From the NCBI GenBank assembly GCA_008711295.1, contig VUYV01000068.1, positions 1,548,582-1,612,581 of the forward strand: 64,000 nucleotides of DNA. The letters run 5' to 3'. Every line of letters starts with the position of its first letter. The stretch's first letter is position 1. A model generated the notes under the pieces. That model was given only the letters and a program-made list of their open reading frames with translations. It made no database searches and was not told the origin of the DNA. Both the position numbers and the translations under genes were made by a program. Shown here in pieces: positions 49,338 to 62,417 of the stretch. The DNA comes from Anarhynchus alexandrinus. Taxonomy: Eukaryota > Chordata > Aves > Charadriiformes > Charadriidae.

Positions 49338-52307
49338 GTGATTCATCCCACCTACCCGTATACCTGGCTTAAAAGGGGATGAATCAGCCAGAGCTGCCTC
49401 CCTCCGCTGCCGTTGGCTACAGAGGCAATGCAGACACTAACTTGGACGAGAGACCTTGCTTCTGGTCAGGTACCTTTGGGCAAGGTGAAGCCCTTTGTGT
49501 GCTGGCTGAGGGGCCAGACTCCCCCCAGCTCACAGGAGCCTCCCTGGGGTCACTGAGCCTGGGTGTCTCCTCTGACTAAAGAAGAAGTAGAGGGAGCTGA
49601 GCCACCTAAGCGTAGGCTGACGTGTGTCCCTATGACACACTGGGCCAATTCCTTACATGTCTGGGAAACAGAGCAAATGAAAAGCAAAGTAAGCTTAAGA
49701 GTGTTTCCCAGAGAAAGCATAAGCTACACAGGAGCAGAAGGCATGTCAGGCTGCAGGCAGAGAAGTACAGCATTGCTGGTTAATACAGGCAAGCAGGCCC
49801 CAAACTGTTAAAGCCTGGAGGTCCTCAATGGTGAAGGATACTGTCATACTTACCCTCTTGGTTTCAAGCACAATGGGGTCAGTACTTGTGCTCTGTGATT
49901 GATACTCATAATAAGAGCATTTCAACCTTCCTGTGCTGATCATTGCCTTACCCACAGAAGCATGAAGCTGTGTATCCCTGCTTAAAAAACTCCAGTTATC
50001 TAATGTAACTGTGTGTGGTTTTATGGTCCATACACACATCTGGACTCCTTTTTTATTTAACTCTAAAACTCAAGGTCTCAGTGGCCTCGTGTGACTTGAT
50101 CCTCTATCAGCTTATTATGCATACTGCAAAACTAATGGTTTGTTCAGCAGCTTCAGATGCCCTATTCAGCCCATATCCTGGAAAGCTAAAGAGAAACACC
50201 TAGTTTGCCTTCTGGTTATCCTTAATTATTACCTAGATTGTATTTCTACCAAATCTGTACCCTGAGGATGAGATTCACCACAGTTTACCCACACGTCACC
50301 GCTCTTTAAGAAAATGCAATGGGATATTTCTGAAAACAGCTACTCTTCTGGAGCAAGGACGTGTAACAGAATTGGTAAGAAACTCTCTGTGCTCCTCTGT
50401 GTAGGAATCTGTGCCCCAGTTGTACATTCTGGCTGTCAATGAACCTCATTTTCTTCTCCATTCCTGTTAAAGTGAGGTAACATGGGATTATAGAGTGGTT
50501 CGAGTTAGCAGTAGTTTGCTCCATTTTACTAATGCAGCTGCTAACTGCACCTCTGGAGACTTCTTAGACAAATGCAAGGTAGACTTTTTTTTTCCATTTC
50601 CATTACTCTTTGGATTGGAAGCAAGTTACTGAGTGAAGAGAACTGCAGCAGGTTGGAAACAGAAAATAAACTAGATCTTCAAATGATGTAGAGGAAATAA
50701 TGGAGAAGTCAAACAAGGTTGCAGAGGTCAAAAGATGTGAATCCAAGGACTGGGATTAGATCACTGGAAGGGAGATGCTGCAGAAGACACCCAGATGAGT
50801 GGATGCATGAAAACCCTGCAAACTAAGGAACAGCCTTAAGGGAAAAGATGAATTGACATACGGACTTTATATGCAGATATATAAGAAGCTCAGCTTATGA
50901 AGAAAAAAGGTATAAGCAGAAATGAAGGGTAATGCCACCATGCTTCCTGGTCTGTGAGAAAGCTCTAGGATGAAGAAAACGGGAGGAACCTTCTCTGCTG
51001 GTTTCAAACCTCACTCTAGGCAGTGCCTAGATTTGTAATTAGGTCTCAGAAGGAAATTTATTACCAGCAATTAATAAGAAACTGTAAAGATGTCCAAAAC
51101 AGACCAAACCAAAGCCTTTTTTGGAAAGGGGCCATTAGTTTACTAGGAGACAGTTATGGTGTCTACCCAGTTTGACCCTTACTGAGTAGAACACAAATAA
51201 GTAACCGACATGCCTTTGGGATAGTGTCTCCTCCAGAAAGGCATTAGCTAACTGACTGGATCCTACAGGCTGTAGCACTGGATTCCCTTTGGTGACCATT
51301 ACCCTGTTGCTGACATTTGGCTAATGAAGAAGAGCTTTTTAATATGTTTTCACGGGCTATTTTAATTCACACTCATAATAATTTCCAGTGTGATTCATGT
51401 GCTGGCGCAGGAAGCTGGAATCTTAGAGCAGAAAGTTTTGCCTGTCTCGAGTCCGGGGCGACCATGGTGAAGAGACCAGAGCCCGGACAGTGGGGAACAG
51501 GCGGCCTTTCACTCGCATAACGCCAGCGTGGGGATGGACAGGAAGAGTGGGTGACACTATTTGGAATGAATTTCTATTTAAAAAGATAAATTGGCGTAAC
51601 GGAAGATGACTTTTTGAAGGGTAGGAGACACAAAGTGTACTTACGACTCAGAAGCTTTCCATGCGCCGAAGGGAAAGAACAGCAGGGAAAAGAGCAAAGC
51701 TCCCCTCCCAGGCACCCACCCACGGCTGCCGGCTGCCGCCCAGCGCAGTGACCGCATCCTTGGAGCGAGCACAGGGCGGCTTAAGTGGTAATGAAGGGAG
51801 ACGCAAGCCGTGGACTCTAACAAGCTAATTCACTTTGCGGCTTGATTATACGCAAATACAAGTGCAACTTATGAATTGTGAACGTAATACAGTCCTGTTT
51901 CAAGATGACCTGACTGGTATGAGTAGCGTATGTTCCCTTTAGCAATTTGCCAGAATCTTAACTTAACCTGTATCAATTTCCAAAAAGAGTTTTTTTCCTA
52001 TTTTTTTCAGTTTTGTTTTGCTGTAATCGTCTGCATTCCAATCCTGTGATAATTGAAACGTAAATACTTGCAAAGGCTACAAGTTTCAAAGCTCCTCATT
52101 CTGCTCTCACTAGAGGCTGGTACACACGACAACAGTTCTGCCAACTCATTAGCTCCGGCAGCCAGGGGTGTTACTCTCCCATCTCTCCTCACTGTCCTGC
52201 CAAAAGCTAATGCAGGCACAACTCCTCCAGCAAAAACATTTTTGACAACATGTTAAGACTAAGTTCGGGGAACTGATTTAACTCCACCTGAAAAGGACTG
52301 TTTGTAC

Positions 52308-52341
52308 CTGTGTGTGTATGTCTGTGTGTGTGGGTGCATGC
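52308..52341 (+). repeat. Degenerate TG repeat
   Basis: A TG-rich stretch with TATG, TCTG and GGTG interruptions. An eroded dinucleotide microsatellite. Confidence 0.65.
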
Positions 52342-52528
52342 AGGAGGGGGGCCTGAATTAGGTTTTCTGCTGACTTTGTCAGTTCATCAAGACACGCTGT
52401 TCCCTAACACAGAGCTGGTCCAGGCCTGCGTACAGATGCTCTTCATCTTCATGGAGTTTAGAGACTAAATAGAGACCTATCTTTTGGGACTGTCTGTAAT
52501 CCGTATTCACACCTGTTATTGCTAAAAC

Positions 52529-52552
52529 AGAACCCAATTCTGCAGTCCCTCC
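52529..52552 (+). repeat. Fossil amniote repeat motif (weak)
   Basis: 'cccaattctgcagtccctc' matches the ccaatcctgcagtccttactc end motif of an ancient reptile-bird repeat. It is about 20 bases long and could be chance. Confidence 0.25.
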
Positions 52553-53537
52553 GTGGGAAGCAGAACTGTGCCCAAGGAGGCAAGCGGAGCTAGCGTGGGT
52601 ATTCTATGGCAACATGAGTAAAGGGGGCAGAAATGGCTTGTAGTGACAGCTCAGCCACCTGCCTTCTTTACCCGTTAACATTTAACGCTGAGGTCCTAAT
52701 GCTGAATCCGGAGTGGAAACGGGGAATGCACAGGCACACAGCTGTGAGCTACAGCTTTAGGCCACGAAAATGTCTTCCACACTTTTAAAATCTTGGTTTA
52801 TCTCTTCAGGAAACACTGAATACGGCAGTGGGAAAGTGGTATTAAAAAAGTAAAATGGGAAACATTCTGTATTGCCCTGGTAACCATGCAAGCTTTGAAA
52901 AAAGCATCATGAGAATAGGTGACCTTCTGTCACTCCTTAGCCAGAAGTTAAATTTGGAAAATAACAGGGCATCCTGCAAGGATGGGTTAGGAGGCAGAGA
53001 GGCTTTCTGCATTCTGCCCTGGTTTCGTCCTTTCTTCACCCTTTCTCCTTTGTGTTTACGTGAAGAGGATATTGATTCCAGAAGTGACAAAGACAAAATA
53101 AGTCAAAGCTCCTCTTTGTTTTTCTGTAGGGAGGAGGTTACCCTTGTTTCAAATCCAATGCTCCTGGTGTGCTCTCCTCCTCTTCCTGCTGCCTGGGAAG
53201 TCACAGAGTTAGCTGCGGGTTGCATTTTCACTAATGACTGTTTTTCTCCCCCTTCCCCCCTCCCTGCAAGCTTACTAAGCTTTTTCTTTCAGCATGACCA
53301 ATAAAGCACGAATGCAAATAAACCTGAAGTTTTTTTCCCCCTTTCATTTTTATTTTGCCACTTTTAGAAGTTACTAAAGAAAATAGTGTCATTCTGTTCC
53401 AGAAGAGCTTTTATACCAAGCTGACACTGTACATTTAAATATGTATTACTTCCTCTATCATTTGCATTTTAATGTTCCAAACCAATAATCATGAAGCCTT
53501 GTGTGAAAATGTAAAATAATAAGGATGGGGAGAAACT

Positions 53538-53573
53538 TGGATCTGATTCTAAACCTTGCTGAATTACACCTAG
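53538..53573 (+). repeat. Fossil amniote repeat motif (weak)
   Basis: 'ggatctgattctaaaccttg' followed by 'ctgaattacacctagagg' resembles the gatctgattctcacacttacac-type terminus of old amniote repeats. Confidence 0.3.
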
Positions 53574-54250
53574 AGGTGGCAGCTCAGTGACAGAGCCCTC
53601 TAAGAAATTTATTTAGATAAATGTAGGTCTACTGAGGGAGAGGCAGTGCTGAATTGCCCTGGGTATTTGTGCTCGTCCCTTTAGATACTGAGTCGGCACA
53701 GCCTAGCGGGCTTTTTCCTATGCAGCTGGTGCCCTGGCAATGTGTTTTAGCTCTGCTTTGGAAGAGTCGCCCTCCAGGCATGCTGTGAGTACAAACTCCG
53801 AAATCGTTCATTATTTGGCCAATTAGTACCGATAGCATTAGTCTGGTGACATTTCATATGTATGTAACCATCTACCCGAAGTTGGTTTGAAAACAACTCA
53901 TGTGGTTAATGTTGCAAAAACAAGTGCCACCCAAAGTTATAGTTGTAATATTTTTGTGTTCTGCTTCATTATTGCCATCATTTAGCTCCACCGCATAGAA
54001 GAGAAGAGCAGAATATCCAAACCAGAATTTACCCTGTGGAGTTAAGAATTTTGTCTTATGTGCAAAGTCACCCACTTGCGAGAAACTGGTCTATTGGAGG
54101 TATTGTGCAATGTAAGAAAAGGTTTTTTCTGTGTGACTGTTGAATAGTGTCTGTAAGTGAAGGCTTAGCTTGGAAGAAATGACTACTGGTGGCCTATTTC
54201 TAGCAAAACGTTTTTCTCTGAATTTTATTCTTTTTTCTTTCTTTCTTTCA

Positions 54251-54391
54251 GGAGAAAAACGAATCCAGCTATAAAAGCAAAATACATTTCTTGTATCACA
54301 GCTGTCATGAATTTAAATTCCCTCTTGGATCCTTACCGCACAGTGTATCTTCACTGCAACATTTTGCTCCTTTTATAAGTATCAAGCACTG
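54251..54391 (+). other. Candidate exon after strong 3' splice site (weak)
   Basis: A long polypyrimidine tract, TTTTTTCTTTCTTTCTTTCAG, ends at 54250. Immediately downstream one frame is open for 46 codons, beginning EKNESSYKSK, up to a TGA at about 54389-54391. No clear donor site occurs before the stop, so it would have to be a terminal exon. No protein family is recognised and no poly-A signal is obvious close by. Chance is quite possible, since TTTC microsatellites often mimic acceptors. Confidence 0.15.
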
Positions 54392-55440
54392 AAGAACAAG
54401 ATATTGAATATTTGAGGTGTAAATCTGACAGGAGAGTTTTCTTCTTAGTCTTAGGATGGAACCAGAAACAAATGCAGAAAGGTGAACCCCTCAGAGAACA
54501 TAATGACTGGTATGGATGTTTACTTAGAGCTGGAATGAAGCTCAAGATATTTCTGAGCTTAGAAAATGGCCACATATGCACATGGGTCTTTACATATGAT
54601 TGCTGGCTTGTGGCTCCAGCTATGAAAATGATCTGGAAATAATGCAAGAAGATTATTTTCTGCAAATCTCCTATCTGACTGAAGCCAGGAAACCTTAAAA
54701 AACATAGAAAAGCACCTGTTTACATCAGCTTTCCATCCATAACCTGGCTAGATAAATCATTAGCAACTGAGATAAATGTCTGAGCGATTTGAGATCCATC
54801 CATGCCTCACACACTCTCAATTAAACTGTTTTACTGGTTCATTGCCTGCTTTAGCCTGTTTTCCTTCTAGGCTTTCCTCCGGGTCACAGATCAACACTTT
54901 CACCAAGGCCAACCTTAGTAGGCCTTGCCCCAATAGTATACAGTTATGAGTGATCTCTCTCTTCAACATTTTCCCCCCCTCTCTCTCCCTTTCATCTTGG
55001 TAATGATGCTATCAGTTTCAGGAGAAGATGAAAGTAAGAGGAGAGAAAGTAAGGGGAAGCATGAACAGAGCTAGAATAAGAAAAGAGTGGATACTTGAAA
55101 TTTCCGCTGCTTTATACCTACAGATTTACTTTTCCTATCCTTTGTATTGTATTTCATTTCCAGTACGGTTTCTCAGACATTTTGAAAAGCTGCTGTATCG
55201 TAATTAATTAAATCAAGTCTCTGTATTTGCTGCTAACAAGATGTTATCATCTTCATCATTCCTGGAAGCTTGTCTTTGGTTGTGGGTTGATGTGGCTTTG
55301 CCACCGGCACAGAAACATTTCCTGCATGAACACAAATTGCCAAAGCTCCCCGTTTCCTGGCTCGGGTGCGACAGGCTGCTCAGTTCCTTGTGTTTGGGTA
55401 ATAGGATTAAATGCACGGATCCATCAGATGGGCTGAGTGT

Positions 55441-55740
55441 CGGCTGATAGTGATCTCAGCAAAAAGGAAGGTTTAGTTTGTGCTGGCGGGCGGTTGGGCT
55501 TCAGTGCTGTAACCTCAGGTGCCCCGCTGGAATTCACCCCTGGGGTGCGCAGACCTGGCAAGGATGGGACGCGGGGCACGAGCCCCGCTCGGCAGCCTGC
55601 CACCCCATCCACCCTCGCAGCTCTAGCCGGGGTCACATCTCACCCTGTCTGCAGCACAGCGCTGCGGCCTGGCTCCTGCCCTGTGCCCACAGCGCAGCCT
55701 CTCGCACTGGAAAAGGAGCTCGGTGAGAGGTCTGAGCTTG
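55441..55740. promoter_or_regulatory. CpG-rich patch, small CpG-island candidate
   Basis: By hand count there are about 17 CpGs in 300 bases with roughly 60% GC, so observed/expected is close to 0.6. The flanks on both sides are AT-richer and CpG-poor. Overlapping open frames on both strands are explained by GC content and match no family. It could be a promoter of a non-coding transcript or a distal element. Confidence 0.35.
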
Positions 55741-57791
55741 TGGGGTGAGGCAGGCGCCTGCGAATGGGATTTGCGAAAGCCAGCACGCCAATCAGGCATT
55801 GCCTAAAATAGACGGTAGGAAACAAAACGCTAAGGAAAGGAGGTGGATCTGGCACAAAACTTATATATGAGCTCAGCTCTTGAGCTAGATGGGCCCTTTC
55901 TTGCCGAAAGCGGTGGTGTTTGTCTCCCTGTGAAGCACTCTCTCCAGGAACGAGGATGTGCTTCCAAACTCCTCAGCACCATGAGTCTCACTTTTCCCAG
56001 GTAATCCTCATCTGACCTCACCGCTCACAAGGGTGGGATGTTTTCAGGATCTCTCCTTGAAGCTGTACTAGTCTACACAGGGTTCCATACACCCATGGGA
56101 CAGGGCACTGACCCTCCCATGTCCCTGGTGGATCCCCTGACCAGGTGCATGGGGAAAGTGGCAGTGCTACCATGGGGACTTCAGCGCCATGTAACTCGGG
56201 ACCTGTGCAGAGCTGTGGCCATGCGCTGCTCTGGGAGTGAGGATGCACTTGTCCAACGCCAAGTGGACAAAGCATCCAAGCTCTCACATGGCCAAAGAGG
56301 GTGACCATGTAAAAGGGGTTTCTTATCGCCCCAGGAGGATTTTGGCCTCCCGAGGGAGTGTTCACTAGTCTTGTCTGAGACAAAACAATTGGGAGGGAAT
56401 ATTAGCTTGCAAAGCCAGCCAGGACTGAGACATTGGGCAAGTTCTGAGACTCTGGCTTTGGGATGCAGATGCTGGAAACATCAGTGAGACACCTGAATCC
56501 TGTGTGGGAGCCTAGGCTCAAACACTGCAAGACCACACCTGAATGTTGCACCATCACATAATCCTTTCGTTGAAGACAGAAGCCCTGCCTTGCTTTCTGC
56601 CTCCTTTCAGGGGCTGGAAGGACATTGCCTGGCTTTCCACAGTTTCTGTGAAATGCTTTGAGTTGTTTGGTATTTATGGAGTACTTCTGTCCCAGACATT
56701 GGTCTACACTGAACTTACACTGCTCTGCAGAAAATGGAGAATACAGCATATTCTTAAGCCAAAAAGTTAAGTGCTTCTGAAAAGACTTATTAAAAGAGTT
56801 ACCTTTGTAAATTCTGTGCCTGACTCAAAGCTATCGAGAATCAGTGAAGAGTTTGCTGCTGCAATTCTTGGGGTTTCAATCTGGCCTTTCAAGAGAGCTA
56901 GTAGGGAGTTGCACACCTAAAGATGTGCCTGCAGGAGCAAACCCAGCAATTAGACACACACCTGCACACATCCTTATCTGTCATGAGCAGGCAGTTATTC
57001 TGTGTACCCAGGAATATAAACTTCTTTATTCACATGCCTGTGAATGCTTCTGTCTGCATGGTGTTCAACGATAGTCAGTGCAAGACTGAAACGATCCAAT
57101 GTGTTTGGAGAATAAAAGAATCTGCTAAAAAGAGAGGGCTTAGGACAAGCCACGAATGTCTTTGGCTCAGCTGTGAACCAAGAACAGTCTGAGCAGTCAT
57201 ACAGAAATAGGAAGTCTTGCCCCATTTGCAATATAGACGGGAGGAAAGAAGATGAACAAAAAGGGTAGTGAATACGGGAAGTATTTTTAGGGTTTAAGGA
57301 TGTCACCCAATTGCAGAGGGTCGAAGTATGTGAACATTGACTCTGCACAGGGTGGAAGTCTTCTTTGCAGTTTCTAATTCCCTGTGCTCTTTGCTACTAT
57401 AAGAAAAGTGAGACTTGTGCAGTACTATTCTGCATGCTCCTTATGACTGTTGTGCTTGTTCCTGGTTTTCTTGTATCTGCAAGGGATAGGAAACCAAAAA
57501 AAAGCCTGGTGCTGTTTATTGGGTTCTCAGGCTGCTGGCTATAAAGTCGTTTGACTGTTTCCTCCCATGCCATTTCCACAGAATTTGAAGGTGGTTCAAG
57601 CAGCATTACTCTGTTTTGCCACTGTGCCTACACCTGAGCAAGACCTCTGGGATGGTTTCTGATCCCCCAGGTCATGGTCATCATCCTAGTTGTCTTGGAG
57701 AGGGAGAAAGTATGTGAACAAATGTATTGTATGCTGTTGCTGTCTGATAGACAGAGTTTCAGGGATAAAATATGAGGGAATTATTAAGTCA

Positions 57792-57834
57792 GTGAGTTAC
57801 GGATTTGATTCTGACACCCTTCCCTGCGTAAAGC
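57792..57834 (+). repeat. Fossil amniote repeat motif (weak)
   Basis: 'ggatttgattctgacaccc' then 'ttccctgcgtaaagcag' resembles the tgattctgacacccttactggcgtaaa-type terminus of old reptile-bird repeats. Confidence 0.35.
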
Positions 57835-58339
57835 AGTACAAGAAGTCTCGGGGAGGATTTCTGTGCAATAAGGTGCTTCTCAGTATGAGCCAAGACTGCA
57901 GATCTTCCTATGCAAATTACATTTATCTTCTTTGAGGGTGCACTTACAAGATCAAAATCTGGTCCTTGGGGAAATCCATCTGGTAAAAGAACACATGTCA
58001 CTCCATAGTAATGCAATTGTAAAGTTATAATGGAGGCCTAAATAGACCCAAATAGAGTAATCAAGAAAACTTCTATTCCAATTTTAGCCATTTTATCTTC
58101 AGCTTTCCTTTAAATTCTGTTTACATTTTCCCAGGTAGGAATCAGTTCGAATTGGAAAAAAGCAGAATCTTTTATTTAAAAATGAAACAGTGCCATATCT
58201 TATGTTCCAGTATTTTGAAGTCTCCCCACCCCCCAATTATTTTATCATGTGTCAGTAGATACAGCACAACAGACCCTCAGTAACAAGTTGGAGACTCAAG
58301 GAATCAGACTTTTTAGTGAAGAGTATTTCATTCTTAACT

Positions 58340-58640
58340 AAATTTATTTTAAACCATTATTAAAAAATACAGCGATTAATAAGCCAGAAGATTTCAAACA
58401 AGTACTTAAGCATGATGTTGAGTACATCAGTTATTTTGTCCATTGCAATTCCTATGTGATGTGTCTAAACATTTATAGGACGCAGAATTTGGGTAGTCTC
58501 TTTCTGTAGTTAATGCAGAGGTCTAGCTATTCTGTAATTATTATAATATGCAATAATGAAACAATAATTTCGTTCCTGCTACGTAATGAACTCTACCAGC
58601 TTTAATTAAACCTAACAACCTCATTAGTGAATATCATTAT
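58340..58640. promoter_or_regulatory. AT-rich block (possible CNE)
   Basis: Unique AT-rich DNA with many TAAT or ATTA cores, for example TAATTATTATAATATGCAATAATG near 58537 and CTTTAATTAAACC near 58600. It directly precedes a MIR-like SINE. It resembles conserved developmental non-coding DNA, but only comparison with other genomes could show that. Confidence 0.25.
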
Positions 58641-58648
58641 ATTGGCTT

Positions 58649-58840
58649 TAGGGAGGCAATACTATCTAGTGAATAAAGGATTATTACATGACTTTGGAGA
58701 TCTGGCATACCAGATGTGCCACGGGGCTGCTGTTTGACCTTGGGCAATTCGTTTAAAGTCTCTGGGTCTCTTTTTGCCCACTGGCCAAGTGAGAACCATG
58801 GTGTTTAGTGTCCTTTGTAAAACACTCTGCATTACATGGA
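58649..58840 (+). repeat. MIR-like CORE-SINE, nearly full length
   Basis: The order of blocks fits MIR throughout. The 5' part has 'aggcaatactatctagtgaataaagga' and 'actttggagatctggc', the core has 'tgccacggggctgctgtttgaccttgggcaa', followed by 'ttaaagtctctgggtctc', and the 3' part has 'tttgtaaaacactctgcatta'. MIR is a tRNA-derived SINE mobilised by L2-type LINEs before the amniote radiation, so this is an old fossil. The core 'tgaccttgggcaa' is the best-preserved part. Confidence 0.7.
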
Positions 58841-61800
58841 TTACAAATGTCCCGTTTGAGCATCATGTGTTTGCAAATGAACTAATAGAGTCACAGAGAA
58901 GCGCTGCCCGAAATCGCAAAATAAGACATTGTCAGTTCCTGCAATAGGGGTCCCCAGATGCTCAGTAACTTCAGTAAAAATTCATTTTCCATGAATTAGA
59001 AGAACATTCATTCTGCACCATCTTTCTTACTTTGTGCTGGCCGAGAGCAGGCGGCAGACCCTGCGCAGATGCCTGGATCACTCCTGGTGCTCGAGTGCCC
59101 ATGTGGAGGCATGGCTGGGGCTCACATGCCCTCTCATCGGTGGAAGAGGGTGCCTCTGCCCCACCGAAAAGGGATTAGGTTAAGCTTTGTCTCCTCTTGC
59201 AATTTAACTGCCTTTGTGAGCCTTGCCCGGACTGCAGCAGAGGGCTCTGCCTGGATGCTCCTGTCAGGCAACACCAGAGACCCTGAAAACCAGACAGGTT
59301 CAACCTGAACATGTTGATAGGACTTCACAGCCGGAACTGGAGCCACCTCCCCGACATGAGCAGCTCCTAAGTGGTTGCTTCCCAACAGAAAAAGGGTGTG
59401 TTTTCTTAAAGGAAAGGCAAAGAGGGCAGCAGAGTGTCACATCAGACTGCCCGCAGGTGCTGGGGACCACAGGGGAAGCATGAAACCACCTGCAGGTGAA
59501 AAGGCCTGAAGGAGGGTACCAGCAGGTGGATAGAACAGCAGTGGCTGATAATGCTTGAGCTACTGGAACCCACTTTCCCCTCAAATGTCACATATTTGGT
59601 ATTGTTACCAGCAGCAGGGTGCCTGTTTTAACAGAACTGATTTCTCTAGTTCCCACTTTATTTAACCTTCCTCCCTGCAGACTGTAGAGCGTACAGCTGG
59701 AGAGCCACAGTTTTGCTTTGCTCTTTCTGAAATGGAAGATGCTTCAAATCCATGTTTGTGGGGCACAAAACATTTAGCTCTGCTGAGCATGGCTGCTGGT
59801 GAAGCAGGCTATAGAGGCAAGAGGGACAGGGCTTCTGAAGTTCAAACCACTGACTGGGGTGCAGTATGTACAAAGACACCTATACATATTGCCATTTCTG
59901 GCAACTTTAAAGTGAGAAGAAGAACCAGCTAGGGTACAAGGATCATTGACATCTTTGGTGCTTGCAAGGAGGATGCTAGCTGGTTAGTGGTTGGAGCAAA
60001 CTGGTCATTCATTGCTGCCAACTGATTGTAATGGGCAGGAGAGGGGCACGGAAACATAGATTTGTCAGAAATGCACAGCCATAAACTTCAGGTTATGAAA
60101 GAATGCCTGTCACATGAAGTATTTCCTGAAAAAATTAACATAAAATGCTTGTGCATTAGTACGTTTAAGATGGCGTGTCTGACTTTCTCCTCGTATTTAC
60201 AGTAGCTTAAATATCCATTAAGCTCATACCACTGGAGTGAAACTGTAGTGAATTTAAGGTTTGTGCCTCCAGTCTCAGGGGGGTTAGCAGTGGAAAAAGT
60301 GTGGATGACTGCAAGTTGCAACATGAAGTTGCAATCTTTTCAGATTTACCCTCTAGTGATTTGAAGTGATTCATTCATCATATTGGCTCAGTCCCTGGTT
60401 TCTTCTGAAGGAAGAACATGCCAAAACAGAGGGTCATGTGAATGTCTGTCTACTTTCAAACACTGACTGACACATTTTTCCAGTAAGTTGGAACCCAAGC
60501 AAGCTTTATCCAGTTCTAACTTTGATACCCAAGCTGGCTATCTGTGCTCCCAACTGAACCCATGAAATGCAGCTAGTAACTTTATCATTGTTGTTATTGG
60601 ATGTGATTAATATTCATATTTTGCATGAAGTAGCTGTGACCAGGCAGGTGTGACCAAAGATGCTGGGCTGAGACAAATTTCCACTAGGGAATCCCAGTGC
60701 CCAACGCTCCCGTTTTTTCCCCCTTGCTGGACTTCATATCAATCAGTTTGTACCACAAGGTGTACAAATGGCAGACTAAACGGTAGGATATACTTTCCAT
60801 GGAGCAACATGCCTGTGTCTCAGCTTGCTTTTGGGGGTTGATTTCCATGACTGATGGTGTAGCCACCTTTGCCTTGGTGTCCATGTCAGTCTGTGCCCTC
60901 ACACGGGTCATGAGCCTGCTCCTGGACACAGGACCTGCACCCTGGATGTGTACCTTGTGTGGTACAGGCTGCAGGTGCTCCGAGTGCAGGAAGCAGCATT
61001 TCCACACTGCAGAACAATGAGAGAGTTATCTAAGCTTCCTTCTGTCCCCTCTATGTCCACAGGCTGAGCTGGCAACACAGGCATGTATCTGTGACAATTA
61101 TCTGTGGCAACTGCTGATATGCTAATGGGGAATCCGAGGGAGCTAACTCAGGGAAAACCACAAGAATTTGTGGCTCACCTAATATATCCCTGTATCTGTG
61201 ATGGAGATACGGCAGCATATCTCGGTACAACGCTGCCCTCCGCCTCCTGTGACAAGTCATGAATTTGTTGTCACCATATCCATCACAGGTCTATGCCAGC
61301 CTGTGCGGAGTTCAGCTTCACAGTGAAGGTTTTTGACACTCCCACTCAGAAGTAAGTATTAATTTGCTGACACATGCATATTTGAGCAGTGTTTATGAAT
61401 GGCTTTGTCTCAACATTAGCTTGGTTTCCAAGAAAACAGATAAATGAGTTTGCAGCATTCATCCTCCTATCTGTGTCCACCTGTCTGTCCATCTGTACAG
61501 CTGCCTGTTATTTACCCTCCCAAAAAACTTTTAACCTCCTTAGATTTTTTTCAGCTACATTTGATGAAGTGTTAGAGATAGCTCTGAGACATTAAATGGT
61601 TAACTGTATTGTGAAAATCAGTGGGACAGTGCAAGAGCAAGGTGAATAAAGGCCCACCGGCATCACGCAGCTGTAACCGGAGCTCACATCCCTCCAGAGG
61701 AGCAGCCGTCACCTGGTCCAGCAGCACATGTGTTGGGCCTGCAGCGATGGCATCAACACCATTGCCACCACTGTGTGCTGGCCTTCACCCAGCCAAGAGC

Positions 61801-62417
61801 CCTAGTTAGGAGGAGGGAGAGACTGGGAATAGTGGAGGAACTGGGGAATATAGGAAAGGGGTGGGATTTATGTAAAAGTAGGACAAAAATATCTAAGATC
61901 TAGGGGAAAAAGCCTTCTCTTGTTCCTCTGTGCAGAGAGCAATCTGACAGTTGTTAATTTTACCACATATTTCACTTCAAAGTAATAGAATGAATAGAAC
62001 TAGTCTGTTAAGTAGCGAGCCGTATTTGTCTAATGGTTTCTATATAGCACTGAAACCCAGATGGCTTTTCCTGGTAATGCTTTCATTGACAGTACAAAGA
62101 TTGCAGTTGCATGTATATGTACAAGATGCCCAGATACATTATATATAATTAAATGTAAACTCAATTATTTATCTTCCTACGATGTAAGGTTTGCTTGTCC
62201 CTGAGACATACGGTTGATCCACAGATGCCTCATATATCCATACAGTTCCAGCAAACGCAAATACATTCATAGACGGTCCAGTCTGGGCAATGTCAGGAGC
62301 AGGTCATCGGCAAATTATACAACAGACATTTTCATTTAATGGATCCTGGTTCTGGAGATAGTGTGTAGGTGCTGAGAGAGCCCTCCAGTCTCCAGTGTGT
62401 TCCAAAGCATTGGAAAC
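58841..62417. other. Gene-free unique sequence, 58.8-62.4 kb
   Basis: I see no gene, RNA gene or clear repeat. Open frames are short and unsupported. Confidence 0.55.

Larger units (their letters stand above)
48487..55440. other. Gene-free unique sequence, 48.5-55.4 kb
   Basis: No gene was recognised. It holds short fossil-repeat motifs near 49.3, 52.5 and 53.5 kb, a degenerate TG tract at 52.31 kb and one weak exon candidate at 54.25 kb. Confidence 0.55.
55741..58648. other. Gene-free unique sequence, 55.7-58.6 kb
   Basis: No coding exon was recognised. The end of the stretch (58340-58640) is very AT-rich and listed separately. Confidence 0.55.

Noticed and set aside
52855..53304. 149-codon plus-strand frame starting near 'atgggaaacattctg'
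   Set aside because: The start context and an early cysteine look promising, but there is no family resemblance and the latter half is low-complexity pyrimidine-rich sequence.
60799..61020. Cys-rich C-terminal peptide with CTLCGTGCRCSECRKQH-like spacing
   Set aside because: The spacing resembles a zinc-binding knuckle, but the frame is only 73 codons, has no supporting exon signals, and the opposite strand is open over the same interval.
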